64,000 bases of DNA from JALHUB01 sp963719465 (GCA_963719465.1 OY970386.1:992001-1056000), one strand, 5' to 3'. Positions 7,662-16,225 are shown, counted from the stretch's first letter. Numbers and translations: made by a program. The notes: generated by a model from the letters alone, not told the origin.

Positions 7662-8315
7662 CTAAGGCTGGCAGCGCGCCACGAAGAACATCGGCACAGG
7701 CCCGCCGGTCGGCACATCTTCTATCTTTGACGATGCAAAGAAGGCCGCCCGCACGAGCGCGTCGAGATTCCACACAAACGGCATTCTCCCGGCCTTCGCG
7801 GCGAGGTTGAGGTACCAGCGCGGAACCGTTCGCTGCCCGAAGATGCTCACCCACGTGAAGCGGCCCGCGAGCAGGGACTGGAATTCGACCGGGCTGAACT
7901 CGACGGTGTGATAGGCGCCCAGCCTGTAAGAAGCATCCCCGTTGGGCGTCGAGATGAAAGCGATGCCGCCGGGCTTGAGCACGCGCTTCAGTTCGGAAAG
8001 AAGGGGCTTGATGCGCGCGACGGGCAGGTGCTCGATCGTCTCGAACGACACGACAACGTCCATAGAGGCGTCGGACAGGGCGAGCGCCGACGCGTCGCCG
8101 ACGACGTACTCAACGTTCGGGCGGCGGTAGCGCGACCGCGCATATTCGATGGCCGCGGGCGAGACGTTAATCCCACAGACGTATTTCGCGCCGGCGTCGG
8201 CGAGGAGCGCGGACCCATAGCCTGACCCGCAGGCGACATCGAGCACGCGCCTGGACACGACGCTGCCGGCCGCGAACCGGTATCGCGCCTCATGCAGGCG
8301 ATACAGGTGGCGCAT
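7662..8315 (-). CDS. Class I SAM-dependent methyltransferase
   Basis: 217 residues from the ATG at 8315. Motif I is VLDVACGSGYGSALLADAG, motif II/III surrounds VEYVVGDASALALSDASMD, and the post-I region VVSFETIEHLP matches Methyltransf_11/UbiE-like enzymes. The substrate is unknown. In the same frame upstream of the ATG the sequence encodes ARKLERLVPDETPFY, which joins to the HLYRLHEARYRFA motif seen at the N-terminus of many such methyltransferases. That extension has no ATG/GTG/TTG. An ATC at 8361-8363 stands 9 nt after GGAG, and CTG at 8340-8342 is the other option. The true start is therefore probably upstream. Confidence 0.88.
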   Translation of the reverse strand: MRHLYRLHEARYRFAAGSVVSRRVLDVACGSGYGSALLADAGAKYVCGINVSPAAIEYARSRYRRPNVEYVVGDASALALSDASMDVVVSFETIEHLPVARIKPLLSELKRVLKPGGIAFISTPNGDASYRLGAYHTVEFSPVEFQSLLAGRFTWVSIFGQRTVPRWYLNLAAKAGRMPFVWNLDALVRAAFFASSKIEDVPTGGPVPMFFVARCQP

Positions 8316-8543
8316 GTAGAACGGCGTCTCATCCGGGACCAGACGCTCGAGCTTTCTTGCGATGGTCTCTCACTCCGGAACGAAGTTCGACTGCCTTCGA
8401 CGAATCAGTCGATGAGAAGACCATATTGGCCGCCCTCGGTTGCGTCAAGGCGGGCCCGCGAAATTGCCTGCTCGTCGCAGCGGCGCGATAATCGGCTCTG
8501 GCGCGCTCTCGAAGGCGCTTCAGCCACAGGGAGGAGACGAAGC

Positions 8544-9512
8544 ATGAAGGCAGCAGTCTACTACGAAACCGGCCCGCCCAGCGTCTTCCGATACGAGGAC
8601 GTGCCGAACCCGCAGTGCCATCCGAGCGGCGTCCTCATCGACGTGAAGGCCGTGAGCATAGAGGGCGGCGACATCCTCAACCGGGCAATGGGCGTGATGG
8701 CTTCGCGGCCGCACATCGTGGGCTATCAGTGCGGCGGCACGATCCGAGAGGTCGGCGCCAACGTCAGAGACCGTTTCGTCGGCCAGCGGGTCGTGGCCAC
8801 CGGCCCCTACGGCTCGCACGCGGAGATCTTCTCAGCGTCGGCCCGCGCTACCTGGCCAGTTCCAGAGGGCCTGGAGCTGGAAGTGGCGGCCTGCGTGCCG
8901 ATCCCCTTCGGAACGGCCGACGACTGCCTCTTCGAGTTCGGGCATCTGCAAGCCGGCGAAACGGTGCTGATCCAGGCGGGCGGCGGTGGCGTGGGCCTCG
9001 CGGCGATTCAGCTCGCGAAAAGGGCGGGCGCGACGGTCCTGGCGACGGCTTCGACTGACGAGAAGCTGGAACGGCTGCGTGAGTTCGGGCTGGACCACGG
9101 CATCAACTACGCGCGCGACGACCTGGTGGAAGCCTGTCGAAGGCTGACCGGCGGCAAGGGCGTGAACCTGGCTATCGATTCCGTCGGCGGCAAGACGCTG
9201 GAAGATAGCGTCAGGAGTCTTGCGTACAGAGGGCGGGTGATCAGCATCGGTCAGACGGCCCGCGCCCCCAGAAAGCCGGACGTGGCGTTCCTCATGGAGG
9301 GCAATCGCTCGTTGACGGGCATGGCTTTCAGCGTCGAGATGGCGGTGAATACGGAGCACGCCAGGAACCTCGTCTCGCGACACCTGGAAGACGTGGCGGC
9401 AGGGAGCTTGCGGGTCGTGATCGATCGCACGTTTCCGCTGTCGGAAGCGGCGGCCGCGCACGCCTACATCGAAAGCCGCAAGGCCTTTGGCCGCGTGCTC
9501 CTGATACCGTAA
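8544..9512 (+). CDS. Zinc-independent quinone oxidoreductase / MDR-family alcohol dehydrogenase
   Basis: 322 residues from ATG 8544, preceded by GGGAGGAG at good spacing. The protein starts MKAAVYYETGPPSVF and has the MDR fold: a GroES-like N-terminal domain (ILNRAMGVMASRPHIVGYQCGG), the nucleotide-binding glycine motif AGGGGVGLAAIQLAK around residues 142-156, and the C-terminal ESRKAFGRVLLIP. No structural-zinc cysteine cluster is present, which fits the quinone oxidoreductase branch using NADPH. The natural substrate cannot be told from sequence. It is transcribed divergently from the methyltransferase. Confidence 0.88.
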   Translation: MKAAVYYETGPPSVFRYEDVPNPQCHPSGVLIDVKAVSIEGGDILNRAMGVMASRPHIVGYQCGGTIREVGANVRDRFVGQRVVATGPYGSHAEIFSASARATWPVPEGLELEVAACVPIPFGTADDCLFEFGHLQAGETVLIQAGGGGVGLAAIQLAKRAGATVLATASTDEKLERLREFGLDHGINYARDDLVEACRRLTGGKGVNLAIDSVGGKTLEDSVRSLAYRGRVISIGQTARAPRKPDVAFLMEGNRSLTGMAFSVEMAVNTEHARNLVSRHLEDVAAGSLRVVIDRTFPLSEAAAAHAYIESRKAFGRVLLIP

Positions 9513-9667
9513 CAACCCCACGCGTCTGCGGACGATCTGTAACAAATTGCACGGGCCCAACGGCTCAAGGCCTTTGCCCGCGTGCCGACTCTCTAGGTAA
9601 GATGCGGTGAGTCGCGCTGGCGACGGCCGCAAATCCACGACATTTGTTCCATATAAGGAGGTGTAAC

Positions 9668-10312
9668 GTGCGACGGAAGTTCATCGTTTTTCCCCTTTTC
9701 GCCGGCCTGCTGCTCCTCGTTGCTTTCGGCACAGGGGCCCGCTGCATCATGGCCACAGCGACGCAGGTGACCGACGGCGACACCTTCGATGCGACGGCGA
9801 ACGACGCCTTCGGCTGGGGTGGCGACTGTCCGGTGACCGACGGCCAGCAGTACCACGTACGCCTCATTAACGTCGACGCTCCCACGGGCGACGAGTGCTA
9901 CGCGCAGGAGGCGAAAGACTACCTGACAAACCTGATCGAGGGGAAGCGCGTGTGCCTCGCCCGCGACGTCGGCTGCCGCGACTCCAGCGGCAATATCCTG
10001 GCCTACGTTGGAGTGAGCCAGGACCCAGCGGGTATGGGCTGCGACACTTTTGTCAACGCTGAGATGATCCGCAACGGCTACGCGCGGACGGCAACGACCG
10101 GTTCGCCTGCGGCGCTGCGCTGGCTTCTCAACTTCCTGCAGTGCCAGGCATACCGGCAGCAGGCCGGCATGTGGGGCGCCTGCCCGGACCTTGCGCCGCC
10201 TCCCAACTGCCCCGGCGCTCCGATTGCGACCGGCACACCGAAGGCGCATCCCACGCGAACCTGGGGAAAGACCAAGACGCCAGAGCCCGCCACCGCGACT
10301 CCCGCGCCCTGA
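9668..10312 (+). CDS. Secreted thermonuclease-like (SNase) protein
   Basis: 214 residues from GTG 9668, which follows a strong AAGGAGGTG. A signal peptide (RRKFIVFPLFAGLLLLVAFG) precedes a staphylococcal-nuclease domain. Recognisable parts are TQVTDGDTFDA, the catalytic-region arginine and aspartates in HVRLINVDAP, AKDYLTNLIEGKRV and the turn MIRNGYART. Six or more cysteines suggest disulfides outside the cell. The C-terminus is a Thr/Pro-rich tail (TPKAHPTRTWGKTKTPEPAT). It probably degrades extracellular nucleic acids. A terminator follows 25 bp after the stop. Confidence 0.88.
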   Translation: MRRKFIVFPLFAGLLLLVAFGTGARCIMATATQVTDGDTFDATANDAFGWGGDCPVTDGQQYHVRLINVDAPTGDECYAQEAKDYLTNLIEGKRVCLARDVGCRDSSGNILAYVGVSQDPAGMGCDTFVNAEMIRNGYARTATTGSPAALRWLLNFLQCQAYRQQAGMWGACPDLAPPPNCPGAPIATGTPKAHPTRTWGKTKTPEPATATPAP

Positions 10313-10337
10313 CACGGATGATCGCATCGATCGAAGA

Positions 10338-10362
10338 GGCCCGACAGAACGCCGGGCCTTTT
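10338..10362 (+). terminator. Rho-independent terminator of the SNase gene
   Basis: GGCCCG (10338-10343) pairs with CGGGCC (10353-10358) around a 9-nt loop, followed by a short T run (TTTTC). It lies just after the SNase stop codon. Confidence 0.8.
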
Positions 10363-10393
10363 CTTATGCGGGCAGCGGTTGCTATGCGCCTGG

Positions 10394-10678
10394 CTATACG
10401 ACCTGGTGCTTGATGCGCTCGAACTCGTCTGAGGTTATCTCGCCCCTGGCCAGGCGTTCCTTGGCGATGTCCAGCGCGCTCTTTTCAGACTTGCGCGTCC
10501 CGGCCAGCCTCGTGAATGCCCAGACCGCGAGGGCGACGACGGCCACCCAGAATATGATAAACATCAGAAAGCCTACGAATCGCCATCCATCTCCAAAACG
10601 ACCGCCATGGCGAAAGACGATCGCCATCAAGGGCAGCACCGCCAACGCGAGGCTTGCCCTTGCGGAATCCAGTTTCAT
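10394..10678 (-). CDS. Small membrane protein with C-terminal SHOCT domain
   Basis: 94 residues from ATG 10678, which is preceded by AAGG at a suitable distance; a TTG at 10714 would add 12 residues but overlaps a TATAAT (10714-10719 on the minus strand), a likely -10 element. Two hydrophobic segments (LALAVLPLMAIVF and FLMFIIFWVAVVALAVWAF) are followed by the short C-terminal SHOCT motif (LDIAKERLARGEITSDEFERI). SHOCT domains end many membrane proteins and are thought to mediate oligomerisation; the function here is unknown. Confidence 0.8.
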   Translation of the reverse strand: MKLDSARASLALAVLPLMAIVFRHGGRFGDGWRFVGFLMFIIFWVAVVALAVWAFTRLAGTRKSEKSALDIAKERLARGEITSDEFERIKHQVV

Positions 10679-10739
10679 TGCCTGCCTGACCTTTCTGCGC
10701 AACTCCCTAATCAATTATAGCACGACTAGATTCGGGTGA

Positions 10740-11283
10740 GATGCGAAGCGCCGGTTAAGAAAGGTCGGGACGTGAGGCAGGAGTGAAGCTACGGCAGGGA
10801 CGTCCTCTGGGTGGTCAGGGGTTGTAACGACTTGCCCTTGCTGGGTTTCCAAGTGACCGGGCCGACGGAGGCGGAATGGCACGATCCTGGCCAGCCGCCC
10901 GGCGGGGTTCCCCTCGGACCCCGTACTCCAATCGCCCATCGCCGCTCTCCGCAGGCCCGGCCACCACTGGCGCCCGCGTCGCCCAGCCCAACTAGTGGCC
11001 CAGTCCCCCTCCGCGACGACGGGCTCCCAATCTTCCCTGAAAGGACGGCCTTAGAGATCTCCCCTCCGCGGCGTTCTCTTTTTCCGGCCTTCGACGACTT
11101 TTTTCGTCATTTCGTCGCCCCAACATCTTGACTTTGGAGGGCCGTCGATGAACAATTATTCTCGACAGCTAAGACCGGTTATTGCATTCCAGACAGGCGT
11201 ACCCAGAACTTTATGACCAGTTACTTGTTACGTGTATTCTACTTCCCCTGTCGGCCTTGTCAAGCCCTTTGGAGGAAAAAAAT
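10740..11283. other. Intergenic stretch without a supportable gene
   Basis: About 540 bp. Open frames on both strands here lack ribosome binding sites and recognisable domains. The only feature of note is a 22-codon frame at 11148-11216 beginning ATG AAC AAT TAT after GGAGGG; it could be a leader peptide for the regulator at 11284 or chance. A TTGACT lies just upstream of it, but its -10 partner is poor. Confidence 0.5.
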
Positions 11284-11598
11284 ATGGCTCATTGGGATTT
11301 TCTTACCAATCACGCCCTCGTCCTGATCCACGTCATCGACCACCCGCACTCGACGCAGCGAGACATTGCGCTGGCCGTCGGCATCACCGACAGGGCTGCC
11401 TTCTCGATCCTGCGGGCGCTGGAGGAGGACGGGATGATCTCGCGGGAGAAGGTGGGCCGGCGCAACCGCTACTCGGTGAACATCGAAGCGTTGCTGCGCC
11501 ATCGCCGGCAGGGGCCGTACAGCATGGAAGAGTTGGCGGCGGGCCTCCTCCGCCTTTCCGAGGAGGCGGCAGAGACCGTATCGCCCTCCGCGTTGTAG
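11284..11598 (+). CDS. Winged-helix transcriptional regulator (MarR/ArsR-like)
   Basis: 104 residues from ATG 11284, 8 nt after GGAGG. A single winged helix covers residues ~10-70: ALVLIHVIDHPHSTQRDIA, the recognition helix region ITDRAAFSILRALEEDGM, and the wing EKVGRRNRYSVN. The remainder is a short helical tail. It resembles stand-alone wHTH proteins that recognise DNA as dimers. It converges with msrB, so no target gene is obvious from context. Confidence 0.8.
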   Translation: MAHWDFLTNHALVLIHVIDHPHSTQRDIALAVGITDRAAFSILRALEEDGMISREKVGRRNRYSVNIEALLRHRRQGPYSMEELAAGLLRLSEEAAETVSPSAL

Positions 11599-11601
11599 TC
11601 C

Positions 11602-12012
11602 TTACTTCGCCGCCTTCTCCTTCGGGACGAACTCGAGCGACAGCGAGTTGATGCAGTAGCGCTTGCCAGTGTCGGTCGGGCCGTCGTCGAACATGTGGCC
11701 GAGGTGGCAGCCGCAGTTGGCGCACGTCACTTCGACGCGGTGCATCCCCATCGAGTAGTCGTCCGTGTATTCGATGCGGTCGTTGCCCTCGGCGCGGTCG
11801 AACGACGGCCAGCCGGTGCCGGAGTCGAACTTCGACTCGGACGTGAACAGCTCGGTGCCGCAGACGGCGCAGCGATAGCTGCCGGCCTCGTGGTTGTCCG
11901 TGTACTTGCCGGAAAACGGCGGCTCGGTGCCCTTCAAGAAGCAGACGTTGTACTGCTCTCGCGTCAGCTTCTGCTTCATCTCGTCGGTTACTTTCATCTT
12001 GCTTCCCTTCAT
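11602..12012 (-). CDS. msrB: Peptide-methionine (R)-S-oxide reductase
   Basis: 136 residues. Reduces methionine-R-sulfoxide in proteins. Two CxxC zinc pairs are intact (YRCAVCGTELF and VTCANCGCHLGH). The substrate-binding SGTGWPSF stretch is present, and the resolving/catalytic cysteine sits in KRYCINSLSLEF. The ATG (12012) overlaps the msrA stop by 4 nt (ATGA), so the two enzymes are translationally coupled and together repair both sulfoxide stereoisomers. Confidence 0.96.
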   Translation of the reverse strand: MKGSKMKVTDEMKQKLTREQYNVCFLKGTEPPFSGKYTDNHEAGSYRCAVCGTELFTSESKFDSGTGWPSFDRAEGNDRIEYTDDYSMGMHRVEVTCANCGCHLGHMFDDGPTDTGKRYCINSLSLEFVPKEKAAK

Positions 12013-12611
12013 CGGTACTCCTCCTTCACCTCGTCACGAAAGTCGCGCAGGAGCTTTCGGATCTTGGGTTCAATCACTATCGAGCAGTAGGACGCGTGCG
12101 GATTGGAGTCGTAGTAGTCGTGGTGATAGCCCTCGGCCGGGTAGAAGCGGTCGAACGCCTCGACGGTCGTGACGATCTTGTCGCGGTACTTGCCCGACGC
12201 CTGCCATCGCTCACGGGAGGCTTCCGCCGCGCGGCGCTGCTCTTCGTTGTGGTAGAAGATCGCCGAGCGGTACTGGTGGCCGACATCCGCGCCCTGCCTG
12301 TCGAGCGTCGTCGGGTCGTGGGTCGACCAGAAGACGTCGAGGAGGCTGTCGTACGATACGACGCGCGGGTCGAACGTGACCTGCACCGCCTCGGCATGGC
12401 CGGTGCGACCGCCCGAGACCTGCTCGTAAGATGGGTTGTTCACCTGGCCGCCGGTGTAGCCGGATGTGACCGAATGGACGCCCCTGACTCGCTTGAAGAT
12501 CGCCTCGGTGCACCAGAAGCAGCCGCCGGCGAACGTCGCTGTTTGAAGTACGCCCGACTGCGCTTCGGGTTCGTCGGGCGCTTGTGCTGGCATTGCCATA
12601 CCCCTCACCAT
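12009..12611 (-). CDS. msrA: Peptide-methionine (S)-S-oxide reductase
   Basis: 200 residues. The catalytic motif GGCFWCTEAIF is at residues ~30-40, followed by VTSGYTGG and the downstream YRSAIFYHNEEQRRAAE region. Three candidate ATG starts lie within 13 codons. The one at about 12593 has AGGGG 7 nt upstream, so the true N-terminus may be six residues shorter. It heads the msrA-msrB operon. There is no signal peptide, so it acts in the cytoplasm. Confidence 0.95.
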   Translation of the reverse strand: MVRGMAMPAQAPDEPEAQSGVLQTATFAGGCFWCTEAIFKRVRGVHSVTSGYTGGQVNNPSYEQVSGGRTGHAEAVQVTFDPRVVSYDSLLDVFWSTHDPTTLDRQGADVGHQYRSAIFYHNEEQRRAAEASRERWQASGKYRDKIVTTVEAFDRFYPAEGYHHDYYDSNPHASYCSIVIEPKIRKLLRDFRDEVKEEYR

Positions 12612-12657
12612 CCTCTCAACTCTATTGTAACAAAGTCGTCAAACGGCCCGCGTCAAG

Positions 12658-12685
12658 TTGACAGGTTCCCAGGTTCAACTATAAT
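12658..12685 (+). promoter_or_regulatory. Sigma-70 type promoter of the SGNH hydrolase gene
   Basis: TTGACA (12658-12663), a 16-bp spacer and a perfect TATAAT (12680-12685) lie about 57 bp before the ATG at 12743. Confidence 0.75.
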
Positions 12686-12742
12686 CGAGCCATCGGTCTT
12701 CGCCAGATTCGGTTCTCCCGTGCCTCAGGAGGAGGCAGTTTG

Positions 12743-13723
12743 ATGCGCCATCGCCGCCCAGCGCTGTCCCGCTTGAATCGGCCTGAGGATCGATTCGAAG
12801 CGAGGAAAGGAGCGGCGATCGCGCTCTTCGCGGCGTTCGCGGTCGGCCTGGCGCTGGCCGCGCTTTCCTGCAATCACGCGGCGGCAAAGCGCGAGGTTGC
12901 AGCCGCCGAGGCGACTCATACGGAAACGCCGACGCCGGACGCAACGGCCACGCCTATCGATCCCGCCAGCAGCAAGCCCCAGCGCATCATGGTCATCGGC
13001 GATTCGCTGGGCATGGCGCTCGACCCGGGTCTGACGGACGTCGGCCGGCAGTGGAACTTCTCGATTCTCAACCGCGGCGGGCTTTTCTGCGGTTTCCTGC
13101 CGGCGGACATGATGATCGACATGACGGGCCAACTGTCGATCGACCATGAGCAGCAGTGCCAGCAGTGGCGAAACAGTTGGGCCTGGGATGCGCTGCACTA
13201 CCAGCCGGACATGGTGCTGATGATATTCGGCGGCTGGGACTACCCGGACCACATCGTCAACGGGGTGACGCTGCGGACCGGGACGCCGGAATGGAAGAAT
13301 TACGTCGTCGACCACATTCAGGACGTACTCGACAAGGTGGTCCCGCCGAACGCCAAGCTAATCATACTGACCTGGCCCTACCCCCGTCCTAACCTCTGGT
13401 TGATGCTTTCGGACGGCGGCGCCCGGGCTGAAGCCGACGCCCGCTGGCGCGACGACCAGTTGAACGCCCTGTACCGCCAGTTCGCGGAGGCGAATCCGAC
13501 GCGCGTGTCACTGATCGACCTGGCGAGCTTCATCTGTCCAAACGGGAAGTTCGAAGACCTCTACATGAACGGCGTGAGAATGCGCTACGATGGCGTCCAC
13601 TTCACTCCTGAAGCCTCCTACATCGTCGCGAACTGGCTGGCGCCTCAGATAGCGGCCGCCGCTGACGGAGTGCTTTTCCCGAAGCCGTCGGGCCCCCAGC
13701 CGACAGTCTCGGACACTCCCTGA
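12743..13723 (+). CDS. Secreted/membrane-anchored SGNH (GDSL) hydrolase
   Basis: 326 residues from ATG 12743, preceded by GGAGGAGG. An N-terminal membrane segment (residues ~25-45, IALFAAFAVGLALAALS) is followed by a Thr/Pro linker (TETPTPDATATP) and an SGNH domain. Block I is VIGDSLGMAL with the nucleophilic serine. The block V Asp-His pair is YDGVHFTPEA near the C-terminus. The layout resembles the DUF459 and acyltransferase-associated SGNH groups, which act on cell-wall or carbohydrate esters; the substrate is not known. It has its own promoter and no operon partner. Confidence 0.85.
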   Translation: MRHRRPALSRLNRPEDRFEARKGAAIALFAAFAVGLALAALSCNHAAAKREVAAAEATHTETPTPDATATPIDPASSKPQRIMVIGDSLGMALDPGLTDVGRQWNFSILNRGGLFCGFLPADMMIDMTGQLSIDHEQQCQQWRNSWAWDALHYQPDMVLMIFGGWDYPDHIVNGVTLRTGTPEWKNYVVDHIQDVLDKVVPPNAKLIILTWPYPRPNLWLMLSDGGARAEADARWRDDQLNALYRQFAEANPTRVSLIDLASFICPNGKFEDLYMNGVRMRYDGVHFTPEASYIVANWLAPQIAAAADGVLFPKPSGPQPTVSDTP

Positions 13724-13816
13724 CGCCTGCCGCTCACGTCAATCCCGCGCATTCGACGAGGCTCCCATCGACTCGAAGTAGACACGCTGGCGACCTCTTG
13801 ACAGGCGGTGTATAAT

Positions 13817-13997
13817 GCGGGTCTCTGAGGGTGTCTGGCTGGGAGCCCCCTCTTTGCAGGGCGGCCAGCGGGCAGGTCAAGGCGCCCGGCGACACGGCAG
13901 ACAGGATGTCGGCGTGCCGCTTACTACGGAGTGATTCTCGGGCGCAAGCCTCTCGCGAAGGCCGACCGGTAACTTCCCGGCCGGTCTTTGTTTGTCG
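13817..13997 (+). ncRNA. Candidate structured RNA ending in a terminator
   Basis: A perfect TATAAT at 13811-13816 is followed by about 150 nt dense in local complementarity and then an intrinsic terminator. Hairpins visible are GCTGG...CCAGC around 13839-13870 with an inner GCCC/GGGC, then GGGC...GCCC, then CGACA...TGTCG near 13892-13914. There is no open reading frame with a ribosome binding site. I could not match it to RNase P, SRP RNA, tmRNA or a known riboswitch. It may be an sRNA or an attenuated leader for the C39-like protein 300 bp downstream. Confidence 0.5.
13961..13993 (+). terminator. Rho-independent terminator after the structured RNA candidate
   Basis: GACCGG (13964-13969) pairs with CCGGTC (13981-13986), followed by TTTGTTTG. 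Confidence 0.7.
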
Positions 13998-14155
13998 AGG
14001 CTAACCCTTCGCTAGAGCGATATAAAGGCCCCGATGGTGGTGGCCAGCGGGGCCGAGCTAAGGAATGCGGGCGCAGACCCTAGCACTTTGTATTCTAGAG
14101 GCTCACCTGCCCAGGTTTCAAGCGCAAGATTCTTCCTGATCGGAAGGAGGTGGCG

Positions 14156-14179
14156 ATGACAGGGCAGAACGGGGTGTGA
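14156..14179 (+). other. Possible 7-codon leader peptide
   Basis: GGAAGGAGGT is followed at good spacing by ATG ACA GGG CAG AAC GGG GTG and TGA, encoding MTGQNGV. It lies between the terminator of the structured RNA candidate and the C39-like gene. The excellent ribosome binding site is hard to assign to anything else, although a GTG at 14181 could use it poorly. Confidence 0.35.
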
Positions 14180-14312
14180 CGTGGCGACGCGTCCGCGGGG
14201 GCGCGGAACGATATCGACGGCGGCGATTATTGGCCCGACAGACTCTTCCAAACGTTCGATGGACGTACCTGCGTTGGGAAGACAATGTCGGGCGGAAAGC
14301 AAGAGGTCAAGG

Positions 14313-15728
14313 ATGAAACGGCGAACCCTAATTCTAATCGGCGGGGCAACTCTGGCGGCGGCAGTCTGTGTCCTCGCGCTTGCCCCCTTGGGCTCTGCGC
14401 GTGACACCGCGCACGCAGGCGGCCCGCCGGCATCGTTCTGGGAGAACGGCATGCCCGACCTCGGCCAGCACTCGGACGCCTGGTGCTGGGCGGGCTCAGC
14501 GGCCAACGTCTTCTGGTGGCTCGCGGCCAACCAGGGGCAAACGGGGCTGATGGGAGGCGTGCCTAACCCGTCATACCCGTGGCAGGCCATCGACGCCAAC
14601 AGCACGAACCCGGCAAGCGTCTGCGGTGTAGGCCACAGCTGGTATGATGCGCGAGACGCCGGCGACCTCCCTCCCCCCGTCACCGGGTACCCGACGGTCC
14701 TGGAGAAGATTGCCGCAAAGACGTTTCACGACAACAACCAGAACGGCGTCAAGGATGCTCTGCCCGCTCCAGGTGAGCAGAACTACTGCTATGGCGAGGG
14801 AGTTGAGGAGTGGGACTACCTTATCGGCCTCAGGGACTATGTGAGCAGCTACGGCAATAACCTCAAGGTCCACGACATTATCAATCCGACCCGCTGCGCC
14901 GTCGGCTCTGGGTGGATCGTCAACAGGTCGGTCCCCACCATGAACACGCTCGACCCCTGTGGCCCGGGAGCGGTGGCACCCGGCGGAGTGCCGGGCGTGG
15001 ACCAGGTGGGGCCAAGGCCTACCTTCTCGGACTATGAGACCCAACTGAGCAACAACGGCAACCAGGTTGTGCTGCTCTGGATGGAGCCCGCGCCCGGCTA
15101 CTACTTCGTCGAGACCGCGCACGTCGTCGCCGGCGTGGCCTACGACGCCACCCCGGGGGCGGGGGCTTCTGGGCTCGGAACCGTCACCATCTCCGATCCC
15201 TGGACCCACACCACGAATGCCGCCGCGCCACTACCCAACCCGGTGCCCAGCAACGTTCACAGCGACGCCGCCAATGCGGGACCCTGGCAGAGCAAGCCCG
15301 ACCATAACAACTCATCTGCCTTCAATGGAACTGACCCGTACAACCTCTGCGACGTCATAAGCACCGGCCCCCTCCCAAAGGGGTTCCAGATCCAGTGCTA
15401 CAACGAAGACACGGGCGCGGCCCAGCAGTGGCAGGTATATGACATGATCTACGTGGCGCCGCTGCCGACGGATACGCCGACGCCCACCAACACGCCGACG
15501 AACACGCCAACCGCCACCGCTACGCCCACGAGAACGCCGAGCTCAACGCCTACGATTACACCGACGCCGCGTCCGGCCAGCTGGGTGGGTGGCGTCGCCG
15601 AGGCGCCTGACGTGCCATCAGGTAGTTCGGGTTCATCCGCGCCATACGCCCTCATTGGTGGCGCGATCGCCGGCGCGGCGCTCCTCGTCGGAGCGGGCTT
15701 GTATGCAAGGAGGCGCTGGCTGGCCTAA
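14313..15728 (+). CDS. Secreted C39-like cysteine protease with C-terminal membrane anchor
   Basis: 471 residues from ATG 14313, where a clean signal peptide begins (MKRRTLILIGGATLAAAVCV). The exported domain has a papain-like pattern: the likely nucleophile is in SDAWCWAGSAANVFWW around residue 55, a histidine in FVETAHVVAGVAYD around residue 270, and an aspartate in TISDPWTH about 25 residues later. This resembles Peptidase_C39_2 domains. A Thr/Pro linker (about 40 residues of TPTPTNTPTNTP type) leads to a membrane helix (YALIGGAIAGAALLVGAGLY) and ARRRW. The start lies 130 bp after the possible leader peptide. The substrate is unknown, and whether it is an active protease is inferred from the motif order only. 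Confidence 0.75.
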   Translation: MKRRTLILIGGATLAAAVCVLALAPLGSARDTAHAGGPPASFWENGMPDLGQHSDAWCWAGSAANVFWWLAANQGQTGLMGGVPNPSYPWQAIDANSTNPASVCGVGHSWYDARDAGDLPPPVTGYPTVLEKIAAKTFHDNNQNGVKDALPAPGEQNYCYGEGVEEWDYLIGLRDYVSSYGNNLKVHDIINPTRCAVGSGWIVNRSVPTMNTLDPCGPGAVAPGGVPGVDQVGPRPTFSDYETQLSNNGNQVVLLWMEPAPGYYFVETAHVVAGVAYDATPGAGASGLGTVTISDPWTHTTNAAAPLPNPVPSNVHSDAANAGPWQSKPDHNNSSAFNGTDPYNLCDVISTGPLPKGFQIQCYNEDTGAAQQWQVYDMIYVAPLPTDTPTPTNTPTNTPTATATPTRTPSSTPTITPTPRPASWVGGVAEAPDVPSGSSGSSAPYALIGGAIAGAALLVGAGLYARRRWLA

Positions 15729-15775
15729 GAAGGGCGGCGGAGCAAGATCCGAAGATTCGCGGGCGGCTTCGTGCG

Positions 15776-16225
15776 TCAGCGGAGGCGCCCGATGTTGGCG
15801 CTGCCGAACTTGTGCAGCAGCCGCCGCAATGTGGCGCGCTCCTCATCCGTCAGGGCGCCGAACATCTCGTCGCTCACCGCCATCGCCTGCGAGCGGACTT
15901 CGTCGTGGATGCGGTGGCCCTTCGGTGTAAGCTGAATCAGCACCAAGCGTCGGTCGTTCGGGTCCTTGAGGCGCCTCACGAGGCCGTTCGCGCACATCCT
16001 GTCGACGAGGCTGGTGATGCTAGGGCTCTCCTGGAGGAGCAGCCTGGCGATCCTCGTTACCGGCAGAGGACTTGATGACTCTGCCAGAACGGCGATTACG
16101 CCCGCCTGCGGCACCGTCAAATTCCAGGCCGAAAGCGCCCGCTCCGTGTCCTTTCGCAGGATGGCGAAGGCGACATAGAGACCCGCCCACTCTTCTCGAT
16201 CCGGAGGTGCGTTGTGCGTGGTCAT
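15776..16225 (-). CDS. MarR-family transcriptional regulator
   Basis: 149 residues from the ATG at 16225; an ATG at 16243 would add six residues but would make the transcript leaderless, because a TATAGT sits at 16251-16256 on this strand. The MarR fold is clear: dimer helix WAGLYVAFAILRKDTERAL, winged helix LTVPQAGVIAVLAESSSP then ITSLVDRMCANGLVRRL, and the wing DPNDRRLVLIQLTPKG. It is divergent from the DNA glycosylase gene and may regulate itself or that gene. Confidence 0.88.
   Translation of the reverse strand: MTTHNAPPDREEWAGLYVAFAILRKDTERALSAWNLTVPQAGVIAVLAESSSPLPVTRIARLLLQESPSITSLVDRMCANGLVRRLKDPNDRRLVLIQLTPKGHRIHDEVRSQAMAVSDEMFGALTDEERATLRRLLHKFGSANIGRLR

Noticed and set aside
10740..11140. 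Protein-coding gene in the gap after the SHOCT protein
   Set aside because: Open frames on both strands lack RBS and recognisable domains and are rich in Pro/Arg as expected from shadow frames.
13798..13816. TTGACA followed by TATAAT as a promoter
   Set aside because: The spacer is only 7 bp, far below the 16-18 bp a sigma-70 promoter needs. TATAAT alone was kept as a possible -10.
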